From: Prevotellaceae bacterium
Lineage (GTDB): Bacteria; Bacteroidota; Bacteroidia; Bacteroidales; Bacteroidaceae
Length of the DNA: 35,056 bases
Assembly: GCA_028726625.1 (NCBI GenBank)
Contig: JAQYPT010000065.1
Span: 1 to 35,056 of the forward strand
Direction of reading: 5' to 3'
Part shown: in pieces, positions 1 through 7,814 of the stretch
How the letters are laid out: every line of letters starts with the position of its first letter
Numbering within the stretch: position 1 is the stretch's first letter
Notes under the pieces: generated by a model
Databases searched by the model: none
Told to the model about the DNA's origin: nothing
Seen by the model: the letters and a program-made list of their open reading frames with translations, nothing else
Made by a program: the position numbers and the translations under genes

Positions 1-612
1 CCTTCTTTATTTTATATTGCTGTTGGAAGCTCTTTGGGGGCTTCGCGCCCCCAGCCGCAAGGCAAACCTCCGCGGTGTTTTTCATAGTTTTAAGCTAAGC
101 AAAAAACTTTGAAACGTTGCGTTTCTATTTGGATTCTTCAACCTATTCATTCAAACAACCCAAGTAGGATGCCGCCTAGGTCGTTGTGTATTTTTACCAA
201 TTATCGCCCAAAAACGGCACATAGAAACTTTCAATCTAGAAAAAAACGATAGGCAAACAGGGAGCAAGACAGGTGTTAAGTTGGCAAGAAAAATCCTTTT
301 TTTGCCATAAAGCATTGACTTTGTTCGCTTAAAAGTATCCCTTTGGCACGCAATGTACATAGGTTTGCCGCCCAAAAGCATGCCTATTGCATCCTTAACT
401 CAATGCTTTTCACGAATAATAACGGAAAAAGTTGACATGCGGCGAGCAGCGATTAATGTAATACATTATGCATTAAGGGCTTATAAATCCTTCTCATTTT
501 GAGCGTATTTGCGACAAGACGCCCAGTTGTTGGCAAATTCTTCAAGTATAAAGAGGTTCATTGTCAAGAAAAATCATACAAATCGGAGGCTATCGATATA
601 GCCTTGCGGCGG
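1..612. other. Gene-free lead-in region
   Basis: I see no convincing gene here. The short open frames on both strands lack family motifs and overlap repeats or the promoter of the next gene. It contains a GC-rich hairpin (36-41 pairs with 47-52, loop TTCGC) without a T-tract on either side, a copy of a 38-bp repeat (373-410, listed separately), a CATTGACTTTG motif near 315 that recurs around 8910-8940, and a small perfect hairpin (588-593 with 598-603) just ahead of the -33 box of the next promoter. Confidence 0.6.
373..410. repeat. 38-bp inverted-end intergenic repeat, copy A
   Basis: The element starts CAAAAGCATGC and ends CAATGCTTTT, so its ends form an 8-bp imperfectly spaced inverted repeat (AAAAGCAT / ATGCTTTT). 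A second copy of exactly the same length lies at 30140-30177, with identical first 11 and last 10 bases and a diverged centre. Both copies are in gene-free DNA. The role is unknown. Confidence 0.55.
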
Positions 613-644
613 TTTGTTACTCATCGATTTTTTGATTACCTTTG
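613..644 (+). promoter_or_regulatory. Bacteroidota-type promoter for the helicase gene at 692
   Basis: The -33 box TTTG is at 613-616 and the -7 box TACCTTTG at 637-644, separated by 20 nt. This matches the Bacteroidota primary-sigma consensus TTTG / TAnnTTTG. Transcription should start near 650, about 40 nt before the ATG at 692. It rules out the in-frame ATG at 614, which lies inside the -33 box. Confidence 0.8.
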
Positions 645-691
645 TATCGTTCGTTGGGATGTCAATCAGCTTAATCCACGACAATTACGAT

Positions 692-2857
692 ATGGAACAG
701 AATAAAGAACTGGAACTTGCGTGGGAATTTGTGGAACACACCGCCCAGTGCATCTTCCTTACGGGAAAGGCGGGAACAGGTAAAACCACATTCTTAAAGA
801 AGGTCAAGGAGCGTAGCAGCAAGCGCATGGTGGTGGTTGCGCCCACGGGTGTGGCTGCCATCAATGCCGGAGGCGTCACCATCCACTCGTTCTTTCAGTT
901 GCCATTGTCGCCCTTCGTACCCAATGCAGTGGTACAAAACCGATATGATTTTGGCAGGGAGAAGCGCAAGATTATCCGCACACTCGACATGCTCGTTATC
1001 GATGAAATCAGCATGGTACGCAGTGACCTGCTCGATGCCATTGATGCGGTGCTCAGAAGATATCGTCATCACGACCGACCCTTTGGTGGCGTGCAACTCT
1101 TAATGATTGGTGACCTGCAACAGTTGACACCCGTTGTCACGCCTGCCGATGAGGAGTTACTGCGCCCATACTATGACACGCCTTATTTCTTTGGCAGCCA
1201 TGCGCTGCGACAAACGCCTTATGTCACCCTGCAGTTGCAAAAGGTTTACCGACAGCAGGATTCGGCTTTCTTGGACATCCTCAACCATTTGCGCGACAAT
1301 CAGTTGACGCAGCGTGACCTTGACTTGCTCAACAGTCGTTACAACCCAACTTTCCGCCCCCAGCAAGAGGATGGATACATTCGACTGACCACGCACAACA
1401 GCATGGCCGACAGCTACAACAACCGTGAGCTGAACAGTCTTACTACCAAAACTTATCAATACAAAGCCACCGTCGAAGACAACTTCCCGGAGTACTCTTA
1501 CCCCACCAGCGAGTTGCTCACGTTAAAGGTTGGCGCTCAGGTGATGTTCATCAAGAACGACAGTTCGTTAGAACGACTGTATTATAACGGTCGAATCGGC
1601 CGCGTTGTGTATCTGGATGACGATCATGTCGAAGTGCTCTGCCCAGGCGATGAGCAGTCTATCTTAGTGGAAAAACAAACATGGGAGAACACCACCTACC
1701 AAATCAATGAGCAGACCAAGGAGATAGAACCCAAGGTACAAGGCACCTTCAGCCAATATCCCCTGCGCCTGGCATGGGCCATCACCATTCACAAAAGCCA
1801 GGGACTCACCTTCGACCATGCCATCATCGACGCCGCATCGTCGTTCGCCTCGGGACAGGTGTACGTGGCTTTGAGCCGCTGTAGAAGTCTGGAAGGACTG
1901 GTCTTGGCATCGCCCATCCCCGCACATGCGGTGATGAACGATGAACGTGTCATGTCGTACATCCGTCAGCAGGAGGATGAGGCCCAACGAAGCATCGAGC
2001 AATTGCCCCAACTCAAGGATGAATACGAGCGTCATCAGCTCATTGAACTCTTCAATTTTTTAGACCTTTGGCGGGCCGAAGACATGCTGTGCCGCCTGTT
2101 CATCGAGTTCTTTCACGCCTATCCAAAGCTCACGTTGATACACAAGGCTACCGTCAAGGCCTTGCAAGACAAGGTGAACGTCATTGCATACAAGTGGACA
2201 TTGCATATCGGTCGATTGACAACAGCACAACTGCGTGACCCTCAATTCTTGGAAAGAGTGGTGGCGGGAGCCGACTATTTTCGCAAGACATTGAAGCAGT
2301 ATCTGGGTGATATCCTTGAGCAATCGCAGGATGTCACGTCGAACAACAAGTTGGCCATGCGCCGTTTGGACACTTATCTCACTGATTTGCGCGAGCTGTA
2401 TCTATCCAAAATCTTCTTACTTGGGTACATCGTTGAAAACGGATTTACCGTTCAAGGCTATCTCAAGGCCAAACAAGAAGCACTCTTGATGGCCATGGAC
2501 GAGCTGACACCGCATGCCAAAAACCGGTCGAAGGCGCAGAAGGCACCCAAAAAGAAGAAAGAGAAAACGAAAGACATCACCTTCAGACTCTACAAAAGTG
2601 GGCTGTCGCCCGCTCAAATCGCCGCAGAACGGCAGTTGACCATGGGTACCATATACACACATCTGGGTCATTTTGTCCGGAAAGGTGACATAGAGTTGCT
2701 GCAATTGATAGACGAGAAGCACCTTCAAAACATCCGACAGGTCATTGAGAAAGTAGGTCTTGACAATGGCAAGACGGCCATCAAGGCTCTCTGTTCACCC
2801 GATGTGACGTTTGAAGAGATTAACTTGGTGACGGCTTCGCTCAAAAAGAAATCGTGA
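692..2857 (+). CDS. Pif1/RecD-like superfamily 1 helicase with C-terminal helix-turn-helix
   Basis: A 721-aa DNA helicase/ATPase. Walker A (GKAGTGKTT) is at residues 25-33, followed by a Walker B segment LVIDEISMV and a GDLQQLTPVV motif typical of Pif1/RecD-type enzymes. The C-terminal part of the motor has AITIHKSQGLTFDHAIID (UvrD_C_2-like), then an ALSRCRSLEGL motif. The last ~95 residues follow a Lys-rich linker and contain SPAQIAAERQLTMGTIYTHL, resembling the HTH_40 domain found at the C-terminus of some RecQ proteins. It therefore probably unwinds DNA in repair or replication-fork processing, with the HTH as a DNA-binding module. The longer frame opens at 614 inside the promoter, so I use the ATG at 692. 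It stands alone on its strand, with 180 bp before the next gene and that gene's own promoter. The precise substrate cannot be read from sequence. Confidence 0.93.
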   Translation: MEQNKELELAWEFVEHTAQCIFLTGKAGTGKTTFLKKVKERSSKRMVVVAPTGVAAINAGGVTIHSFFQLPLSPFVPNAVVQNRYDFGREKRKIIRTLDMLVIDEISMVRSDLLDAIDAVLRRYRHHDRPFGGVQLLMIGDLQQLTPVVTPADEELLRPYYDTPYFFGSHALRQTPYVTLQLQKVYRQQDSAFLDILNHLRDNQLTQRDLDLLNSRYNPTFRPQQEDGYIRLTTHNSMADSYNNRELNSLTTKTYQYKATVEDNFPEYSYPTSELLTLKVGAQVMFIKNDSSLERLYYNGRIGRVVYLDDDHVEVLCPGDEQSILVEKQTWENTTYQINEQTKEIEPKVQGTFSQYPLRLAWAITIHKSQGLTFDHAIIDAASSFASGQVYVALSRCRSLEGLVLASPIPAHAVMNDERVMSYIRQQEDEAQRSIEQLPQLKDEYERHQLIELFNFLDLWRAEDMLCRLFIEFFHAYPKLTLIHKATVKALQDKVNVIAYKWTLHIGRLTTAQLRDPQFLERVVAGADYFRKTLKQYLGDILEQSQDVTSNNKLAMRRLDTYLTDLRELYLSKIFLLGYIVENGFTVQGYLKAKQEALLMAMDELTPHAKNRSKAQKAPKKKKEKTKDITFRLYKSGLSPAQIAAERQLTMGTIYTHLGHFVRKGDIELLQLIDEKHLQNIRQVIEKVGLDNGKTAIKALCSPDVTFEEINLVTASLKKKS

Positions 2858-2973
2858 AAACGGACTGTCATGCCAGCTTGATGGCGACAAGACATGAACC
2901 ACGATAACAGTATGTTGGATACATTGCTCTATGGCTACCTGGTTTGATTTTCGGGTAAGAATGCTTTAAACGT

Positions 2974-3005
2974 CTTGCCGTTTCCATGAATAATCTTTAC
3001 TTTTG
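2974..3005 (+). promoter_or_regulatory. Promoter for the secreted EEP-family gene
   Basis: The -7 box TACTTTTG is at 2998-3005 and CTTG at 2974-2977, with a 20-nt spacer. The start of transcription is predicted near 3012, giving a leader of roughly 30 nt before the ATG at 3041. Confidence 0.7.
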
Positions 3006-3040
3006 TACCAATTAGAAATCATCTTTAAAAAACATAATCA

Positions 3041-3955
3041 ATGAAAAAGTACACACTCACACTCCTGTTTCTGGCAATAACGCTATGCATCAGTTCACAA
3101 AACCTCTTCGTAGGAACCTACAACATTCGCAATGACAATTCGGATGACCGTAAAGAAGGTAACGCATGGCCTAAGCGATGCCAGGTGATATGCGACATGA
3201 TGAATTTTGAGCAGCCCGATATTTTTGGCACACAAGAGGTGCTAGTAGGGCAACTGCGTGACTTGAAACAAGGACTAGACGGCTACGATTGTATCGGCGT
3301 GGGGCGCGATGATGGCAAAGAGGCTGGTGAGTATTCGGCCATTTTCTACAAGAAAGACAAGCTCAAACGTCTGGACTATGGCAACTTCTGGTTGAATGAA
3401 ACACCCGACAAACCAGCTTTAGGCTGGGATGCCGCCTGCATTCGCATCTGCACCTGGGGAAAGTTCAGGGACGTAAAAACCAAGTTGAAGTTTTATTTCT
3501 TCAATCTCCACATGGATCATGTGGGTGTCGTGGCTCGCAGAGAGGCCGCCAAGTTGGTTGTAAGGAAAATCAAAGAGATTGCAGGCAGCAATGCACCTGT
3601 CATTCTCACCGGCGACTTTAATGTTGATCAGCATGATGAGATTTATCAAATTTTCACCCAGTCGGGCCTCCTGAAAGATTCATACACCGCAGCTAAAATG
3701 CGCTTTGCAGAGAATGGAACGTTCCAAGGCTTCAAGTCTTCCCTACTGACAAATAGTCGCATCGACCACGTCTTTGTTTCCAACAGGTTCCAAGTAAACC
3801 AATATGGCATCCTAACCAATGGTTATTGGACCGAGGGAACCAGCCGTGAGGTAAGCAAGGAAGGTGCTGCGCCACAGGAGTTGAACTTCCGTCAGTATGT
3901 ACATCGCTTGCCTTCTGACCACTATCCGGTGATGGTCAAGTTGAACTATCAGTAG
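3041..3955 (+). CDS. Secreted endonuclease/exonuclease/phosphatase (EEP) family protein
   Basis: A 304-aa protein with an N-terminal signal peptide (hydrophobic run at residues 5-17, likely cleavage near residue 20). The mature part carries the DNase I-like fold motifs in order: YNIRND at 27-32, GTQEV with the metal-binding Glu66, GDFNVD at 191-196, SRIDHVFVS, and the catalytic PSDHYPV with His294. The full set of catalytic residues is present, so it is probably an active Mg-dependent phosphodiesterase or phosphatase in the periplasm or outside the cell. Members of this family cut DNA, sugar phosphates or phospholipids, and the sequence does not tell which. It has its own promoter and ends before a hairpin region shared with the convergent acyl-CoA dehydrogenase gene. 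The ATG at 3041 is the only start that gives a signal peptide. Confidence 0.92.
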   Translation: MKKYTLTLLFLAITLCISSQNLFVGTYNIRNDNSDDRKEGNAWPKRCQVICDMMNFEQPDIFGTQEVLVGQLRDLKQGLDGYDCIGVGRDDGKEAGEYSAIFYKKDKLKRLDYGNFWLNETPDKPALGWDAACIRICTWGKFRDVKTKLKFYFFNLHMDHVGVVARREAAKLVVRKIKEIAGSNAPVILTGDFNVDQHDEIYQIFTQSGLLKDSYTAAKMRFAENGTFQGFKSSLLTNSRIDHVFVSNRFQVNQYGILTNGYWTEGTSREVSKEGAAPQELNFRQYVHRLPSDHYPVMVKLNYQ

Positions 3956-3969
3956 TAGTAGTCGTCTGT

Positions 3970-4008
3970 TGGGGTATCTGTTGCTGTTCTGAACACGATG
4001 ATACCCCA
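3970..4008 (+). terminator. Possible terminator hairpin after the EEP gene
   Basis: TGGGGTATC at 3970-3978 pairs perfectly with GATACCCCA at 4000-4008, leaving a 21-nt loop. It starts 15 bp after the stop codon but has no T-tract, so it could be a weak terminator or a 3'-end stabilising hairpin. Confidence 0.35.
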
Positions 4009-4131
4009 CCTTGATGGTCATTTGTAGCACTGCGTGAAAGTTCTGATGGTGATGTATCAAGTCTAAATTTCGACCCTTTGAACTAGACAAACACCCTGCA
4101 CAATCAACTCACATGAACCCCCATTAGCCAA

Positions 4132-4164
4132 AATGGCTGTTCGAAATAGATTCGAACAGCCATT
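4132..4164. terminator. Bidirectional intrinsic terminator
   Basis: A perfect 14-bp stem (4132-4145 with 4151-4164, core GGCTGTTCGAA) closes a 5-nt loop ATAGA. It is followed by ATTTTC on the plus strand and TTTTGG on the minus strand. It lies between convergent genes and can end both the EEP transcript and the etf/acyl-CoA dehydrogenase operon. Confidence 0.85.
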
Positions 4165-4189
4165 ATTTTCTTGCCATTAAGAACAGGCT

Positions 4190-5914
4190 TTACTCTGCTT
4201 CTTGCTCCATGGCGCGATAGTTGATCAAGTCTTCGGCGCGGAAGTTCTTGATGAACGTGTAGTGCCCTGTATTCTTTTCTTCCGTGTGACGCATGTAGAC
4301 GTGTGCGCTCTTGCCGAACAATTCGGGTGAACGTGATGCATCATCAATGAGCAATACTGACATTAAAAGATTGGCTGTCATGTTATATAGGCGACGAGCC
4401 AAGAAGTCTTGCATCTCCTGGTTGTCAGCCTCTTTCACTATGTTGACAGCTTCTTCGTACTGCTGGGCCAGCACTTTCAAGCGGTCGTGTAAAGGCTTCC
4501 ATGCGCCTTCAACCTCTTTGTCGAGCATTTCTTTCATGATGTTGAGGTAGGTACCATTCATGATGTAGCGTATGGCGGCTACCACTTGCAGCTGTGTCGT
4601 GCCCTCGTAGATGGAGAAGATGCGTGCGTCGCGGAACAAACGCTGGCACTTATAGGCCATGATGAAGCCCGAACCACCATGTATGCTGATGGCATCATAA
4701 GCGTTTTGGTTGGCATATTCGGAGTTCATGCCTTTGGCCAATGGCGTGAAAGCGTCAGCCAATCGGTTGTATTTCTTCATCTCCGCACGTTCTTCGGCAC
4801 TCAGTTTGCGGTCGCGTTGGATGTCCTCCAATGCCTTGTAGAGGTCAACATAACGAGCAGTTTGATACAACAAGGAACGGCCTGCGTCAAGTTTGGCCTT
4901 CATGCGCGACAGCATGTCGTACACGGCAGGGAACTCTATGATGGCTTGTCCAAACTGTTGACGCTCTTTGGCGTATGCCAAAGCCTCGTTATATGCCTCT
5001 TGTTCAACGCCAACCGACTGTGCAGCGATGCCCAAACGAGCGCCATTCATCAGTGCCATGACGTACTTGATCAGTCCCATGCGCGTGCTTCCGCACAGTT
5101 CGGCTTTGGCATTCTTGTACACCAGCTCACAGGTTGGCGAGCCATGGATACCCAATTTGTTCTCAATGTGGCGCACATCCACTCCGCCATTGCGTTTGTC
5201 GTAGATGAACATGGACAGTCCTCGGCCGTCTTTCGTACCCTCTTCCGACCGTGCCAGCACCAGGTGGATGTCCGAGTCGCCGTTGGTGATGAAGCGTTTC
5301 ACGCCATTCAGTCGCCAACAGTCTTCTTTTTCATCGTAAGTAGCCTTGAGCATCACGCGTTGAAGGTCAGAGCCAGCGTCGGGTTCAGTAAGATCCATCG
5401 ACATGGTAGCACCCTCACATACGCGTGGGATGTACTTTTCTCGCTGTTCGTCCGATCCGAATTCATACAGCGTGTCAATGCACGACTGTAGGGACCAGAT
5501 GTTTTGAAACCCAGCATCTGCTGCGGCTATCATCTCCGACATCATCGAAAAGGTGACGTTGGGCAAGTTCAGTCCGCCATAACGCCGTGGCATCGATACG
5601 CCCCACAGGCCAGCCTGCTGGGTAGCTTTGATGTTGTCAAGCGTTTTGCTGGCATACTTCATGCGCCCATTCTCAAGATGCGGACCTTCTTTGTCCACGT
5701 CTTCCGAGTTGGGTTCGATGATGTTTGCCGCCACGTCGCCAGTGATTTCGAGAATGCGTTTGTAGTTCTCGATGGCATCATCGTAATTTACCGGAGCATC
5801 ATCATGGTGCTCTTTGTCTTGGTAGTTGCGCTCCTTGAGCTCAACAATTCGCTTCATCAACGGATGATCTAAATGAAATTCAATCTCCGGATGGTCAGTA
5901 TAGTAATTCGACAT
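4190..5914 (-). CDS. Acyl-CoA dehydrogenase, long form
   Basis: A 574-aa FAD-dependent acyl-CoA dehydrogenase that oxidises (or, in an anaerobe, may reduce) the C2-C3 bond of an acyl-CoA and exchanges electrons with the electron-transfer flavoprotein. Visible motifs are GLWGVSMPRRYGGLNLP, the flavin/substrate region MSMDLTEPDAGSDL, RFITNGDSD, KLGIHGSPTCEL, ARLGIAAQSVG, KERQQFGQAI, and IYEGTTQLQ with the likely catalytic base Glu437. Compared with the usual ~380 residues it has extra sequence at both ends, about 70 residues before the core and about 110 after. Some anaerobe and FadE-like forms share this. It is the last gene of an operon with etfB and etfA, which supports the ETF partnership. 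Its ATG lies only 13 bp from the edge of the 37-bp repeat that bounds the DUF559 element. The acyl chain length cannot be inferred. Confidence 0.95.
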   Translation of the reverse strand: MSNYYTDHPEIEFHLDHPLMKRIVELKERNYQDKEHHDDAPVNYDDAIENYKRILEITGDVAANIIEPNSEDVDKEGPHLENGRMKYASKTLDNIKATQQAGLWGVSMPRRYGGLNLPNVTFSMMSEMIAAADAGFQNIWSLQSCIDTLYEFGSDEQREKYIPRVCEGATMSMDLTEPDAGSDLQRVMLKATYDEKEDCWRLNGVKRFITNGDSDIHLVLARSEEGTKDGRGLSMFIYDKRNGGVDVRHIENKLGIHGSPTCELVYKNAKAELCGSTRMGLIKYVMALMNGARLGIAAQSVGVEQEAYNEALAYAKERQQFGQAIIEFPAVYDMLSRMKAKLDAGRSLLYQTARYVDLYKALEDIQRDRKLSAEERAEMKKYNRLADAFTPLAKGMNSEYANQNAYDAISIHGGSGFIMAYKCQRLFRDARIFSIYEGTTQLQVVAAIRYIMNGTYLNIMKEMLDKEVEGAWKPLHDRLKVLAQQYEEAVNIVKEADNQEMQDFLARRLYNMTANLLMSVLLIDDASRSPELFGKSAHVYMRHTEEKNTGHYTFIKNFRAEDLINYRAMEQEAE

Positions 5915-5927
5915 AGTTTGATAATCA

Positions 5928-5964
5928 GCCTCTCCCCTTACCCCTCCCCAAAAGGGAGGGGAGT
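5928..5964 (+). repeat. 37-bp palindromic repeat, copy R1
   Basis: Begins GCCTCTCCCC and ends GGGAGGGGAGT. The internal hairpin pairs CCCCTCCC (5941-5948) with GGGAGGGG (5954-5961) around a CAAAA loop. It differs from R3 at a couple of positions in the left arm. The sequence just inside the element, GATTAG, resembles CATTAG next to R3. Confidence 0.85.
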
Positions 5965-6045
5965 GATTAGTATGGCTAACAGGGAGATATAGTGGCCATT
6001 CTTGTTTATTCGTTATTATTGTAATATACCATATTCACTTGTGGC

Positions 6046-6441
6046 TTACTCATCTTGCTCATCTAAGATATCATAGATTTCATCTACAACCCTATCTACA
6101 TCGGTTATAATCTCTTCGTTGGTAAATCTTACAACCGTGTATCCCATCTTGCTTAAAGCATCGGTTCGCATATCATCTTCTGTCTGTTGTTGAGGCATGT
6201 CATGATATTTTCCGTCTACCTCTATGATGAGATGCGCTGACAGGCAAATAAAGTCGGCAATAAAATCATTGATAGGATGTTGTCTCCTAAAATGATAACC
6301 ATCAAGCTGTCTAAGCTCCTCCCACAAAATAGTTTCAGCTTCTGTCATGTTCTTTCTCAACTGTTTGGCGTATTCTTTCAGCATCTGATATCGGTCGGGT
6401 ACTGCCGTAGCATATCCAAAATCATGCTTTTTATTGTGCAT
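6046..6441 (-). CDS. DUF559 family endonuclease-like protein inside the repeat-bounded element
   Basis: A 131-aa protein of the DUF559 family, which is related to the very-short-patch repair (Vsr) and PD-(D/E)XK nuclease fold. Family hallmarks are LRKNMTEAETILWEELR, the GYHFRRQHPI block, DFIADFICLSAHLIIEVDGKYHD with candidate catalytic Asp/Glu residues, and GYTVVRFTNEEI near the end. The frame is open further upstream to an ATG at 6522, but homology starts just after the ATG at 6441 (MHNKKHDFGY), which I prefer. No TAnnTTTG box is visible upstream, so it is probably read from the etfB promoter. Its position between two inverted palindromic repeats, splitting an acyl-CoA dehydrogenase/ETF operon, suggests cargo or the mobilising enzyme of the element rather than a fatty-acid function. 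Nuclease activity is inferred from family relationships only. Confidence 0.85.
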   Translation of the reverse strand: MHNKKHDFGYATAVPDRYQMLKEYAKQLRKNMTEAETILWEELRQLDGYHFRRQHPINDFIADFICLSAHLIIEVDGKYHDMPQQQTEDDMRTDALSKMGYTVVRFTNEEIITDVDRVVDEIYDILDEQDE

Positions 6442-6533
6442 CGTTACACTATTATAAAGATGATATTCAACCTCTGAGCAAGAAATGAAACCGTAAAGGA
6501 GCAAATCAGCATCCTCTGTCAAACATGCTATCT

Positions 6534-6570
6534 ACTCCCCTCCCTTTTGGGGAGGGGTCGGGGGAGAGGC
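6534..6570 (-). repeat. 37-bp palindromic repeat, copy R2
   Basis: On the minus strand it reads GCCTCTCC...GGGAGGGGAGT with the same CAAAA-loop hairpin as the other copies. It forms the outer boundary of the DUF559 element and ends 10 bp beyond the etfA stop codon. The adjoining inner sequence (AGATAG on the minus strand) resembles that next to R4 (AGTTAC). Confidence 0.85.
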
Positions 6571-6580
6571 CGCTCTTGAT

Positions 6581-7603
6581 TTATTTGCTGTTCTCCTTAT
6601 AATATTTAATCATTTTGGGCACCACCTCTTCTATCGAGCCAGTGATGACATAGTCGGCCAACTGGTTGATGGGGGCGTCGGCATCGGTGTTGATGGCGAT
6701 GATGATGCCAGCGTCTTGCATGCCAGCCACATGCTGAATCTGGCCGGAGATGCCGCAGGCGATGTACACCTTGGGATGCACCGTAACGCCCGTTTGACCA
6801 ATCTGGCGGTCGTTCTCTATCCAACCTGCATCAACAGCTGCACGACTGGCACCCACCTCACCGTGTAACACGTCGGCCAATTCGTATAATAGATGGAATG
6901 CCTCTTTGCTTCCTACACCATAGCCGCCAGCCACAATGATGGGTGCACCCGTCAAGTTGTGTTTGGCTTCCTCTACGTGTCGTTCGTGTACCTTGACGAC
7001 ATACGACTCTGGGCTGACGTATTCCGTTACCACAGGATACACCACCTCGCCTTTCGCCTCGCCCTCATAGAGAGCTTTCTTCATCACTCCCGAACGCACG
7101 GTAGCCATCTGTGGACGATGGTCGGGGTTGACGATGGTGGCCACGATGTTGCCGCCAAAGGCCGGTCTGATTTGATAAAGCAAATTGTCATAGTGTTTTT
7201 GGGCTTTGCGGTCGTCGTAATCGCCAATCTCCAGTTGCGTACAATCAGCCGTCAGCCCACTGGTGAGCGATGACGACACGCGCGGTCCCAGGTCGCGACC
7301 GATTACCGTCGCACCCATCAGACATATCTGCGGTTGCTCTGCCTGGAACAGTTTAACCATGATGTCCGTGTGTGGTGCCGACGTATAAGGATACAATCCT
7401 TCTCCGTCGAAGACAAACAATTTATCAACGCCATAAGGCAATATCTGGTTCTCAACGTTGCCCTTGATGCCCGTGCCCACTACCAGCGCATGTAGCTCGA
7501 CGCCCAGTTGGTTGGCCAGCTTGCGCCCTTTGGTGAGCAGCTCTTGAGATACTTCAGCAACGGTTGTGCCTTCTATCTCGCAATATACAAATACGTTGTT
7601 CAT
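6581..7603 (-). CDS. etfA: Electron transfer flavoprotein alpha subunit
   Basis: EtfA, 340 aa, the FAD-binding subunit of the heterodimer that shuttles electrons to or from acyl-CoA dehydrogenases. The C-terminal FAD domain is complete: GASRAAVDAGW, RQIGQTG, VHPKVYIACGISG, IQHVAGMQDA and IIAINTDADAPI. The N-terminal domain begins MNNVFVYCEIEG. The open frame continues upstream for 78 more codons into etfB, but that part is encoded by the two 37-bp repeats (peptides PLPQPLPKREG and TPLPFGEGLGERL) and the AT-rich DNA between them. I therefore place the start at 7603; an ATG at 7609 is the near alternative. It is co-transcribed with etfB and the downstream acyl-CoA dehydrogenase. Confidence 0.95.
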   Translation of the reverse strand: MNNVFVYCEIEGTTVAEVSQELLTKGRKLANQLGVELHALVVGTGIKGNVENQILPYGVDKLFVFDGEGLYPYTSAPHTDIMVKLFQAEQPQICLMGATVIGRDLGPRVSSSLTSGLTADCTQLEIGDYDDRKAQKHYDNLLYQIRPAFGGNIVATIVNPDHRPQMATVRSGVMKKALYEGEAKGEVVYPVVTEYVSPESYVVKVHERHVEEAKHNLTGAPIIVAGGYGVGSKEAFHLLYELADVLHGEVGASRAAVDAGWIENDRQIGQTGVTVHPKVYIACGISGQIQHVAGMQDAGIIIAINTDADAPINQLADYVITGSIEEVVPKMIKYYKENSK

Positions 7604-7623
7604 ATACATTTTGGTGTTAAAAA

Positions 7624-7660
7624 GCCTCTCCCCCAACCCCTCCCCAAAAGGGAGGGGAGT
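7624..7660 (+). repeat. 37-bp palindromic repeat, copy R3
   Basis: Begins GCCTCTCCCCC and ends GGGAGGGGAGT; a perfect inverted match to R4. Its outward edge lies 20 bp from the etfA ATG. Confidence 0.88.
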
Positions 7661-7768
7661 CATTAGACTGTTTGCAGGTGATGAGGACTTTCTATCGTTT
7701 AATTCCTTGTTTTGATAATTATTGATTAAGTCTTCCCCGTCAACCTCCTTGTTAAAAAGAAAGTAACT

Positions 7769-7805
7769 ACTCCCCTCCCTTTTGGGGAGGGGTTGGGGGA
7801 GAGGC
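7769..7805 (-). repeat. 37-bp palindromic repeat, copy R4
   Basis: Identical to R3 over all 37 positions when read on the minus strand. Its outer edge lies 10 bp downstream of the etfB stop codon, the same distance at which R2 follows the etfA stop. Confidence 0.88.
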
Positions 7806-7814
7806 CGCCGCTCC

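Larger units (their letters stand above)
5928..6570 (-). mobile_element. Candidate mobile element: inverted 37-bp palindromes flanking a DUF559 gene
   Basis: This 643-bp unit is bounded by two inverted copies of a 37-bp repeat (5928-5964 and 6534-6570), both with their GCCTCTCC ends facing outward. Its only gene encodes a DUF559 endonuclease-like protein (6046-6441). It exactly fills the spacer of the etf operon: one edge is 13 bp before the acyl-CoA dehydrogenase ATG, the other 10 bp past the etfA stop. A 182-bp non-coding unit with the same ends occupies the etfB-etfA spacer. No target-site duplication is visible. Calling it mobile is my inference from the arrangement. Confidence 0.5.
7624..7805. 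mobile_element. Short non-coding element with the same 37-bp inverted ends (MITE-like)
   Basis: This 182-bp unit sits between etfB and etfA. Its ends (7624-7660 and 7769-7805) are perfect 37-bp inverted repeats of each other. The 108-bp interior is AT-rich and holds no gene of its own. The first bases inside each end resemble those of the DUF559 element (CATTAG versus GATTAG; AGTTAC versus AGATAG). That makes it look like a deleted, non-autonomous relative. Confidence 0.55.

Noticed and set aside
36..52. GC-rich hairpin near the left edge as a terminator
   Set aside because: There is no T-tract on either strand and no gene end can be placed next to it in the window.
151..381. Minus-strand 76-codon frame with repeated basic/hydrophobic segments
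   Set aside because: It overlaps intergenic repeat DNA, has no promoter box or family motif, and its composition is that of frame-shifted repeat sequence.
614..691. N-terminal extension of the first helicase (MLLIDFLITFVSF...)
   Set aside because: The start codon lies inside the -33 box and the hydrophobic stretch is promoter DNA read as protein; family homology begins at 692.
6606..6824. 72-codon minus-strand frame rich in His/Arg inside etfA
   Set aside because: It is an alternative frame of the conserved FAD-binding part of etfA.
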